In this document: in pieces, positions 51,282 through 60,964 of the stretch
How positions within the stretch are numbered: position 1 is the first letter of the stretch
How the letters are laid out: every line of letters begins with the position of its first letter
Assembly: GCA_004014935.1 (NCBI GenBank)
Contig: CP025326.1
Location: 248,001 to 312,000 of the forward strand
Source: Saccharomycopsis malanga
Taxonomy: Eukaryota > Ascomycota > Saccharomycetes > Ascoideales > Saccharomycopsidaceae
Length of the DNA: 64,000 nt
Direction: 5' to 3'
The notes under the pieces: generated by a model
Seen by the model: only the letters and a program-made list of their open reading frames with translations
Database searches by the model: none
What the model was told of the DNA's origin: nothing
Position numbers and translations under genes: made by a program

Positions 51282-53383
51282 TATTGTTTTCTCGTCCGTA
51301 TTTTCATGCCACAATTTTTTGAACATTGGGTGATTTAGTGGCTCCTTTTTACCGTCAAATCCTCTAACTGACGCTGGCTCCTGAACTAATATGATCTTGT
51401 TTGGCTGGGTTACATATTCATCAAGTAGTACTTCATGAACATGGTTTTTCTTTTGCACGTTGACAGAGATAATGTTTAGGGATAACATTATAGACTCATA
51501 TCAATATGTAATGGGTTTTTCTTGTACATGGTCTGGACAAGTGTTGAACTCATGGATCTTGTTACTCGCCGTCGTGTAGACTGTTCTTCCGGTTTTGCCT
51601 TTGCAAGTTGTTCCCTTTCAAACCTTGCATTTGCATGTTTTATTAAGTCTTTTCTTTTTGAAATTTTTCCGGCTTTTTTCGTTGGATTCTTGTTGTTCAG
51701 AAACCTCCATTGCAGGGGTCTCTTGAACATTTTCCGCTGGTATTTCAACTTGATTGTCATCTTGGCTTTCGACTTGGATGTCATCGTGTCTTTCGAGTTG
51801 AATGGCTTCTTGGGTCTCAGCTTGAATTTCATCTTGGGTTTCGTTTTGGCTTGCATGGTCGGTCTTCTGGTTAGTTGGCAATGCTGTTTCTTTAACTAAA
51901 GCAGAAGAATTTTCCATGTTGGTTTGATTTCCTTGTTCTGTTGGGGTGTTTTCATTATTTGCGGTCGGTTCATTGTTCAAACGTGACGGACGTAAGATTG
52001 TTCTGATAATTCTAGGTTCGCTTTGTCTGGTGGACACTTGAGTGTCACCATCAGGGGTTGCTCTTTTTCTGCCTTGAGGTTGTTTTTCGTAATATCTTCT
52101 AGTATAAAAGAAGTAGCCTTGGGCAAACACTCTTCTATAGTTTGTTGAATAGGTAATTCAAAGGATGTCTGAGAAAAGTCTTGTACTGATTTAAGTGACT
52201 AATCCCAGATAATAATTTAAGTGATTAATCCTAGATATTAATTTGAGTGATTAATCCTAGATATTAATTTGAGTGATTAATCCTAGATAATAATTTAAGT
52301 GATTAATCCTAGATATTAATTTGAGTGATTAATTCGAGCGATGACTAAGAAGGTGTTTTTTAAAAAAAGTTGAATATTTAAATACCGAGATTTGTCTCCC
52401 TATCTGTGTTTATGTTATATATTTAAAAATATATATATGATAGATATATATGGTGATATATGAAATTAAATAAAATGTCAAGTGAAAGAATTATGAAATT
52501 ACAACATAGTTAGCTTCATGTTCGTGTTTGTAAATGACTAAGGCGCAGTATGTTCCTTGTTCATCTGCTGTTGTTCTTCCATTGTATTGATTGTTCTCAT
52601 CATACCAACTTCTTGGATGGTATTGAGGTCTTAATAGGGCTCTAATTGGTCTTGCTAATTCTGGAAAGATCACTTTTCCGTCATTGTCTTCAATTGATAA
52701 CAGGGCTTCAAGGCTGGCTGGCGAGATGTATTTTGGTACATCAGAAATTACTCTTCTGTGCTACATATTGCCATCTAATACCGCTGGGGATTCAATACTT
52801 AATCTGATCGATTCAATAAGTTCGTCAGTAGCTGGTTCACGGAAACGTTCTCTCAAATGACCATTTCTGGTTGGGTAGTATTTCAAAATCTTGTCCTTAT
52901 ATTGGTTGTTAAATTCAAAAAGTTTTTGCTCATCAAACAGTTCATGTGGTCTTTGTAATAACACTAACTCTGGTTGTGCCTTTCTAACTATTGCTGCGTA
53001 AGAAGGCCGGACAGTTTCTTTATTAACCTTTTCATTCATTTTATCTTCGATTTGGTTCGTTTTCTCAGTCAATGCTGATACCGCCTTAGATAATTGATTT
53101 ATAGTAACCAACAACCATTTAATTAATGTTCCATTGTCAAAATCTAACCTTCCTGCTTGCTCAAAGGACGTAGTTTGCGAGCCCCCTTGAAGGGATTTGC
53201 TTATTTCATTCATCGTTTCATTGATGCTAATGGACACATCACCGTGTGCGTTATCACCAACGAACGGTGAATCGGAATGGGGAATGGCCTGGGAAGACGA
53301 ATGGGCCGGTGTTGGAGGACCCGGGGATCCTCCAGACCGGCCCCAATAGTATGGGTATAGTCCTGGGATGACATTTTTGATTT
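51282..53383 (-). pseudogene. LINE copy II, ORF1 and start of ORF2
   Basis: Minus strand. ORF1 is open from the right edge (YPYYWGRSGGSPGPP, then SISINETMNEISKSLQ with coiled-coil-like heptads to ENKM-type KMNEKVNKE, SYAAIVRKAQPELVLL). It is interrupted by the same in-frame TAG as copy I after LDGNM, then continues VIFPELARP, the Gln/Asp-rich region and the basic tail. ORF2 starts at 51488 (MLSLNIISVNVQKKN) and is cut by N3 after about 67 codons. A solo LTR interrupts ORF1 at 52143-52506. Confidence 0.75.
52143..52506 (+). repeat. Solo LTR in LINE ORF1, TSD TAGTT
   Basis: 364 bp, about six U3 repeats. TAGTT at 52138-52142 and 52507-52511. The empty site exists in LINE copy I (CTATAGTTAGCTTCATG near 26305). 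Confidence 0.93.
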
Positions 53384-53479
53384 TATGTTATATATTTTAA
53401 AATATATATGATAGATATATATATGGTGATATAGGAAATTAAATAAAATGTCAAGTGAAAGGATTATGAAATTACAACA
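53384..53479 (+). repeat. Truncated LTR (3' part)
   Basis: Begins abruptly at TATGTTATATATTTT and keeps the gag-start end (AATGTCAAGTGAAAGG...ACAACA). It is fused to the 5' side of LINE copy II. Right flank GCTAT. Confidence 0.85.
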
Positions 53480-54527
53480 GCTATCTAGCAGACCCAGCGG
53501 CTACCAGAGAAAATGAAAAAACTAACGACAAGGAGGAAGCATTTTCGTCAAAAGAAATTTAAATGTATTGATTCGGAAGCAACTCGTAAAAACGTTGAAA
53601 ATATTCATTTGCGGTGAATAATGTTTATGTACAGACCTAATCTTCAAAGTTGGGCTTGGAAGACGTCTTTGCCTCAAAGAATAATTTATATGTACATCCA
53701 CCTAGCCCACCTCCCTTCTTGAAGGATTTTTTGAAAGAGTGTTGGATAACATTTCATGAAAAAGTCAAAAGATATCATACATTACTTGAAAACTCATTAC
53801 AGAAAAAAAAGAAAGAAAAGGAAGAACAGGAAAGTCGTAAGAAGGAATTCTCGCTGGGCGAGGATAAAGACGAAGCAAATATTGTAATTCGCAAACGTAG
53901 AAGACCGCACAGGAAAACCAAGAAGAATGGTTTCATGTCGTTATATAACTAATTCAAATACAAAAAAATTTCAAAAGAAACAAAGAACACAAAACAAAAA
54001 CAGGAACAAACTCAAAGCAGTACTTGTTCTCAACCTAACCTTATCACTGGAGCTGTAATGAGAGATTATCAGTTGGAGGGCTTCGACTGGTTAGTGACGT
54101 TGTACGAGAATGGACTAAATGGTATTTTAGCTGATGAGATGGGTGTCGAGATGTAGATTATAGGAACGAAGAAGCAAAAGCGAGAAAAGTAACCGAACAA
54201 CAAAAATCAAAAGATAAAGTATACAAAGAGAGAAGACAAAACTAAACCGAAAGTAATGATACTATACGCATTGATGATACAAGATAAAATGACTGTTGAG
54301 AGTTCCTTGGACTCAATGGTATTTTAGCTGATAAGATGGGTCTCGGCAAGACATTACAATTGATATCCCTACTAGCTTTTTTATATGAACATGGTAACAA
54401 GGGACCATTTCTTATAGCTTGTCCGCTATCTACAGTAGGCAATTGGGTCAAAGAGATTGAGAAGTTTGCACCTTTTATTCCACATCTCAGTTATGTTGGA
54501 AAAGTCAAAAGATATCAAACTGAGTGG
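53480..54527 (+). pseudogene. IRC5: SNF2-family helicase pseudogene (Irc5/Lsh-like)
   Basis: Fragments of a chromatin-remodelling ATPase: DPAATRENEKTND, then SPPPFLKDFLKECW with a Lys/Glu-rich stretch, [27 protein letters not shown], and later [20 protein letters not shown] (Walker A region) and [20 protein letters not shown]. The block encoding NGILAD occurs twice (54117 and 54312), so about 190 bp is duplicated or rearranged in between. Stops and frameshifts abound and the C-terminal helicase half is missing. The family is clear; the assignment to Irc5 rests on the KDYQLEG...LIACPLST pattern and is less sure. Confidence 0.65.
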
Positions 54528-54836
54528 TGTTGTAATTTCATAATTCTTTCACTTGACATTTTATTTAATTTCCTATATCACCGTATATATATCTATCATA
54601 TATAATTTAAAATATATAACATAAACACAGATAGGGAGACAATCTCGGTATTTAAATATTCAACTTTTTAGAAAACACCTTCTTAGTCATTGCTCGGATT
54701 AATCACTTAAATTAGTATCTCGAATTAATTACTTGAATTAATATCTCGAATTAATTACTTAAATGAGTATCTCGGATTAATCACTTAAATCAGTACGAGA
54801 CTTTTCTCAGGCATTCTTTGAATTACCTATTCAACA
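54528..54836 (-). repeat. 3' LTR of element D
   Basis: 309 bp with about four U3 repeat units. Confidence 0.88.
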
Positions 54837-57800
54837 CCCTCTCTTAATTCAAAGTCTCTTATACCACAGTATCCACGAAGTAACAAAATTTGGTCAGTGG
54901 CAATAGCCTTGGTAAACATATCTGCAACCATAACTCCTGTGGATAAATACTCCAACTTAATATCTCCCTTTTTGATATGGTCCCTAATGAAACACAATCG
55001 GATATCAATATGTTTAGTCCTATGATGTGAACTTGGATGCTTTGCAATTTCAATACAGCTTTGATTATCATCATACATCTTTACATATTTTGTATGAATA
55101 CCAAATTCTGCAAACAATTGCTTTAACCATAGGCCCTCCTTCACTCCTTCACAAAGTGCCATATATTCTGCTTCAGCAGTTGACATTGCAACAGTTGGTT
55201 GTTTCTTAGATCTCCATGTAATTGCACCTCCTGCATACTTGAATATAAATCCAGTGGTCGACTTTCTTTCTGACTTGTCATTAGCCCAATCTGCATCACA
55301 GTAGCCTTGTAGGTCTCCAGTTTTAACATCGCTTTGATAGAAAATTCCCACATCCGTGGTACCTTTCAAGTAACGAAGTACACGTTTAGCAGCTTTAAAA
55401 TGTATTTCTTTTGGCTCTTTAAGGTACCTGGAGAGAACACCCACGATGTAACTAATATCAGCTTTAACTGTGCTTGCTGCAAACAAAAGTTTTCCAACAA
55501 TTGAACGATATCTTGTGGCATCAGCATCTTGGTAATAGTTATCTTTGTTTGTCAAGTCTTGACTCACAACTGTTGGAGTTGATTCAGCTTTGCATTCTTG
55601 CATCCCAAATTCATCCAACATTGAGCTAATGTGATCCCGAAGACACAACTTAATGCCCAAAGAATTTTGTTCAATTTTCATTCCACACAAATGGTGCTTG
55701 TTTTAAACCATACAAGCTTTTGTTTAATTTCAACACCATGTTCTCTTTTCCTTCCTTGACATATCCTTCAGGTTGTGTCATATAAATTTCTTCATTCAAA
55801 TTACCATTTAAGAATGCAGTCTTCACATCCATTTGATGTACTCTTAAATTTCTAGATGCAGATACAGCTAGCATAATTCTGATAGACTCGTATCTGATAA
55901 CTGGTGCAAAGGTTTCGTTGTAGTCAATTCCTTTTAATTGGGAGAAACCTCGAGCAACTAATTGGTTTTCTTCCTTCTGGCAAATGTACCAACTTATACG
56001 TGTTATTTTCACTATGAGCAGCAATTTCTTTCTCACAGACTTCAATCCACTTTTCTTTATCATCTAATTCCATAGCACGTTTGTATGTATCAGGAACATT
56101 TTTATTCATTCGACTTGCTGCCATGAAACATGTTGCAGCAAGATTCGCATAATGATTATAACCAATAAGTTTAACTGAACTGTCCAGTTCTGATTCTTTA
56201 TCTTCACCATCACTAACTTCTTCAACAATAGGTTCAATTTTTGGTGACAACAACGGAATAGTATTCCCTTCAGTTGTGGAACCTTGAGGAACAAATGAGG
56301 CACCACCATCCGATGCAACTTTTCGAACTTTCATGTTTCTTTTGGATACTTCCCTCTCTGAATCAGAACTGGGCAGGGAAACATCACTCATATCTTCTGA
56401 ATTGTCAGAGTACATACTTCCATCAGATTCATCAGGTTGAATAACATCCTGTAAGCTTTGTGATCTCTATCATATCCCATCATAGCACATTTCTTTGATG
56501 TTGCACTCATTTTTCCGTCCCTTAATGCGGGAGGAACAACACAGTATCCAACAGAACCGAAAATTCTCAAATGGTTGAGTGAGGGTACAATCCCATACCA
56601 TCTAGTGAATGGAATCTCGTTATCAATTACTCTCGAAGGAGTGCGATTAATCAAATAGGCAGCTGTTTGGACTTCTTCAGGCCAAAATTGTACTGGAGCT
56701 TTTGCATGCAACATCAAGGTTCTTGACTTTTCTTGAATGCTGCGATGCATTCTTTCAGCCACACCATTTTGATAAGAATGATGTGGAACGGTTAGCTCAT
56801 GTCTTATGCCACGATCCTTCATGAAGTTATGTAATTTGTTATTGACAAATTCACCACCATTGTCAGTCCTAATAGCACCACACACATAGTTTTCTCCTCT
56901 GCTGTTGAACAGTGTTTCATTATATTTCACAAACTCAATAATAGCATCAGCAGAATCAGATTTTCTCTTTAGACAAACTACAGTAACAAACCTAGTGTAA
57001 CCATCCACAATGGTTAAGAAATAAACTGAGCCATCAATTGATCCATAACTAAACGGACCACAAACATCAACATGAAGCAACTGTAGTGGCTGAACGGAGA
57101 TGGACCCTCCGTTTTTCGGCTTCCGGATAACGGCTTTACCCAATGCGCACAGTTCACAAACTGTCACACCTAAGGTATTTTTAAGGTCACCACACAATTG
57201 AAATTGCTTATTGACTGACCGAAATACACCAAAACTTGGATGCCCAAGTCTTTTGTGCCATACTTCCTTCATCTCGTCATTCAGTTCAGGCGAAATCTTG
57301 TACACAAAATGTGAACTACTCGGGGTACCGACTTTATATAGATCATGTGATAAATGATCCTTCACACCAACAACATCCATAGTCGGGTAAGCTTTGATAA
57401 ACTCATTCTCAAAAAGCAACTTTGCACCATTTCCAGTTGCTTTTGATATGGAAATCAAGTTAGCAGTAGCATCTGGAATATAAAGTGCATTTAACAAACT
57501 CACATCTTCACCAGTGGGCAACCTAATAGAGGCAGTTCCTCGTCCAGCAATCTTCAACGGATTTCCACCAATACCATTAATCTCTCCAGAGTAATCATCC
57601 AATTTAGTAAACAAGGCTTTGTCACAAATAATATGACTTGAAGCACCACTATCAAAAAATAAGTCTGTTTTTCTTGATTCATGTCCAAGATAAACAAGCC
57701 AAGCATTATTCAGTCTTTTATCACGCTTTTTGTCTTTTGTAATTTTTGCATTGAATTCATCTTTTGGTGGAGCCTGACAATCTCTAGCAAAATGACCTTG

Positions 57801-58538
57801 CTTACCACAATTGAAACATTTGTAGTTAGCGTTGGGTTTAGTAACAAGAGCACTTTCATTGGCTGAAGACACAGTCGCAGGCTTGTCTTTAATCACTTCT
57901 CTAATTAAATCCATTGCAGTTTCAGTATCAAAGATATCAGTAGTATTATGTGTTTGTTGAAAGTTGGAAATAACTTCTTTCACAGCAGATTCTCCATAAC
58001 CAAAACGCTTCAATTCAGTAAGAAGAAAACAAGTACCAAATACTTCCGAATTGAGAGTTCGTAAAATGGAAACATTCAAAGTATCAAAAGCATCAAGCAT
58101 CTGAGCAACACCAGATCCTTTTTCACTCCATTTATGATTAATAAAATCAGAGATTTTAGTCACAATGGTTAAAAGTGACATCACACCATAGTTTTGTTTC
58201 AAATAAATAAACTTATCACGACCTGAACCCTCAAAAATCATCATTTTTCTCAAAGGCACTTGAGTAACACTATTAACTATAACAGAGTTCAAAATTTCAT
58301 CCAAAAGGAACAATAATTGTGCAGCACTTTGTTCAGTATCATGTTCTTCAGCACCAATATCTCCATTAGAAAGATAACGAAATAAACCAAGACCTCTCAT
58401 CTTCAACTTGACTGAGATTAAGGCAAACCAATCATGGTAGTTCTCAAAACTTTTCAATTTCTCATCCACACCAAAGTTGACTAGAGCACCAGGAGAACTC
58501 ATAACCTGTTGTAATTTCATAATTCTTTCACTTGACAT
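54827..58538 (-). pseudogene. Gag-Pol of element D
   Basis: The only copy with an undamaged Gag knuckle (CFNCGKQGHFARDC) and the complete integrase zinc finger (WHKRLGHPS then CELCALGK). Protease DSGAS and integrase D, D, E are intact within a 716-codon frame from the LTR ATG at 58538. Downstream, deletions remove the end of integrase (HKAYR joined to MLFNL), part of the acidic linker, a block after LPEGRKPISC, and about 230 bp of RT including YVDD (VWNE joined to KIEQNSLG). RNase H to the 3' end is open (STAEAEYMAL). It complements the losses in element B. Confidence 0.88.
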
Positions 58539-58737
58539 TTTATTCAATTTCCTATATCACCATATATATCTATCATATATATAATTTAAAATATATAACA
58601 TAAACACAGATAGGGAGACAATCTCGATATTTAAATATTCAACTTTTTAGAAAAAACCTTCTTAGTCATTGCTCGGATTAATCACTTAAATCAGTACGAG
58701 ACTTTTCTCAGGCATTCTTTGAATTACCTATTCAACA
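58507..58737 (-). repeat. 5' LTR of element D
   Basis: 231 bp, one U3 repeat; nearly the same as the nested LTR at 25229-25459. Confidence 0.88.
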
Positions 58738-59075
58738 ATTTCAAGCAACGTTTCGCACAGTCCATATATCCATTAACCATTTCCGTCAAGAGCTTGACGC
58801 CATGTCTAATATGATAAGGCGCCTGGTATTGATTAGATGATTCAAAGGCTGTTTGATAAAGTGTTTTAAATGTGTTAAAAGTTGAATAATTCAATTTTGA
58901 GATATTCTCCCTATCTCTGTTTATGTTATATATTTTGAATTAGTGATACATACGGATATAAGAATATATAATATAAAGAATGTCAAGTGAATGGATTATG
59001 AAAGGACAACAGGTTATGAGTTCGCATGGTGCACTAGTCAACTTTGGTGTGGATGAGGAATTGAAAAGTTCTGAG
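58738..59075 (+). repeat. Right arm of the inverted repeat: flank, subfamily 2 LTR and gag start
   Basis: 58738-58826 is the inverted match to 36071-36165. 58827-59011 is the intact subfamily 2 LTR (ends GGATTATGAAAGGACAACA). 59012-59075 is primer-binding site GGTTATGAG plus the first gag codons. The copy ends where an LTR at 59076 cuts in. Confidence 0.78.
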
Positions 59076-59330
59076 TGTTGTAATTTCCAAATTCTTTCAC
59101 TTGACATTTTATTTAATTTCCTATATCACCATATATATCTATCATATATATTTTAAAATATATAACATAAACACAGATAGGGAGACAATCTCGGTATTTA
59201 AATATTCAACTTTTTAGAAAACACCTTCTTAGTCATCGCTCGGATTAATCACTTAAACTAATATCTCGGATTAATCACTTAAATCAGTACGAGACTTTTG
59301 CCAGGCATCCTTTGAATTACCTATCCAACA
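59076..59330 (-). repeat. Solo LTR, unmatched flanks
   Basis: 255 bp minus-strand LTR between the gag fragment (flank CTGAG) and a truncated plus-strand LTR (flank ATAAT). No target duplication, so recombination is likely. Confidence 0.85.
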
Positions 59331-59404
59331 ATAATTAGTGATATATAGGGGATATAAGAAATTAAATAAAGAATTTCAGGTGAAAGGATTATGAAATTGC
59401 AACA
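59331..59404 (+). repeat. Truncated LTR, 3' part
   Basis: AATTAGTGATATATAGGGGA through AATTTCAGGTGAAAGG to GCAACA. Related to subfamily 2 by the AATTAGTGATA block. Confidence 0.7.
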
Positions 59405-59816
59405 GCATCAAATTAACTTTTTGGTTAGTCTTTTGCTTATTAAGAAGAGCACTTTCGTTAGTCAAAGGTACAGTCACAGGGGCTTGTCTTTTATCAATTC
59501 TTTTGTTAAATCCATTGCCGTTTCGACATCAAAATTTTCAGTGTTATTATTTACAGCTTGATAAGTGGAAGTAATTTCTTTGACAGTTAATTTACCATAA
59601 CCCGCACGCATCAACTTCATAAGGGACAAACAAGTAGTTAACAAGCCAGCATTAATATTTTGTAAAACCGAAACATTCAAAGCATCAAAAGCAGCGATCA
59701 TCAGAACAACACCAGATCCTTTACTACTCCATCTGTGGTCAAAAAAGTCAAATAAAGTGCTAACAATATTATAAACTGACATCAAACCATAGGAGCCTTT
59801 CAGATAACTAGAAATA
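59405..59816 (-). pseudogene. Diverged Ty5-like gag fragment
   Basis: Open stretch with YGLMSVYNIVSTLFDFFDH and RWSSKGSGVVLMIAAFDALN, clearly the same Gag region as the main family (SEKGSGVAQMLDAFDTLN) but only about half identical. It shows an older or separate subfamily. Ends at AMDLTKELIKDKPL, before any zinc knuckle. Confidence 0.7.
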
Positions 59817-60231
59817 ACACGAATAGATATATAAAACCCCTTATTCTATGTTTCCATCTACTGTTGCAAGCCTTGTTCCTTTTTACTAATCCTTATTGGC
59901 TAGACTTACCTACCGTACTTGGTAAATACCAATTTCCCATTGCTTGGCTACTTTTCAGAGTATACACAGTCGTATAGAACATGTGAGAGCCCTTTCAGTT
60001 ACCTCACTAGCCTAATCACTATTTAAGAATCTATTTCCTCTTTTATTTTAGACTTCTTTTATCCTTCTATAAAGTCAGCTATCGTTTTACCCATTCTCCG
60101 CATAATACATATCTATAAAACAAATATACAACACAGACAAAGATGGGGGAACAGCCCCAATATTCAAATATGTAACTTTTTCAACACTTCCTTAGGCATT
60201 ACTTTAGTTACCTTCAAATTATTTTTTTAAC
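59817..60231 (-). repeat. R2, probable LTR of the diverged subfamily
   Basis: The longest R2 copy. In sense it begins TGTTAAAAAAATAATTTGAA, has the U3-to-R layout of the main LTRs (AGTGTTGAAAAAGTTACATA, GGGGCTGTTCCCCCAT, TGTGTTGTATATTTG) and runs into the diverged gag fragment. This is the reason for calling R2 an LTR family. Confidence 0.55.
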
Positions 60232-60263
60232 AGAGAGCTCAACGTGCTAACAGATTTACAGTC

Positions 60264-60605
60264 TTCATAATATTTTATATTTTGAGCCCCAGTACATATC
60301 AGTTTCGTATATACACGATATGCCTAAAGAGACTTGGCAAAACCCAATGGGAAAAAACCAATCATGTCCCAGTCATTATTAACTGCCCATCGTCTTTTCC
60401 CTGAACACCCGATGGGTTGGAAAGTTAGCACTAGACTTTGGTCTAGGTCGTGTTTCAGACAGTTGCACTTGCCTGTGAAGTCACGTTCAGCGTCGTAAAA
60501 AGCAGCGAGTAAAAGTGTAGTCTTGGGAATCGAACCCGTGTTCCTGTTAGGTCTTGTTTTTCTCTTCTTCGAGAGCACGGACCACTGAGCCAAATGGCCC
60601 AGTGG
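60264..60605 (-). mobile_element. tRNA-derived SINE, full-length
   Basis: Minus strand, sense start CCACTGGGCC. A box TTGGCTCAGTGG, B box GGTTCGATTCC, body with GGCAAGTGCAACTGTCTGAA and CTAGACCAAAGTCTAGTGC, end with TTTTGCCAAGTCTCTTTAGG, TATATACGAAACTGATATG and TACTGGGGCTCAAAATATAA. About 360 bp upstream of IQG1. Confidence 0.82.
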
Positions 60606-60964
60606 TATCATTATTTGTACAACTTGTTAATTAAAAAAGCCAACATGTGACAACATTTTGTTGTCATATGCCAAAAAACCTCTAAAACTGGGAACATGAA
60701 TAGAGTATCACGTGCTCTGTAAAGTTTTTTAAAAACCATTACCCGGCTTATACTGAATGTTTGATTGTTTACAAAACTTTCAACTGTTATGTTTACAATT
60801 AGCCAAATTAGGAAAAACTGGTGTTTTGATTGTCAAAACATATCAAGTAGTACAGTCTGGGGGGTTTAAAACATTTGAAGTAAGTGATTAATCTTGTATA
60901 TTTGAAATAGCTCATATTGCCAGGCAAAATTACCAGGTGCAGTTAAACAGAGTGCAGAAAGATC
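60606..60964. promoter_or_regulatory. IQG1 upstream region
   Basis: No gene. A CACGTG E-box lies at 60709-60714. The region is AT-rich, without a clear TATA box near the start codon. Confidence 0.45.

Larger units (their letters stand above)
54528..58737 (-). mobile_element. Ty5-like copia retrotransposon D, defective
   Basis: LTRs 54528-54836 and 58507-58737, primer-binding site 58498-58506, polypurine tract 54837-54847 (CCCTCTCTTAA on the plus strand). Flanks differ (AGTGG, ATTTC). The right flank lies in the gypsy-like unit also found near 36160. The two LTRs differ in U3 repeat number (four and one). Confidence 0.9.
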
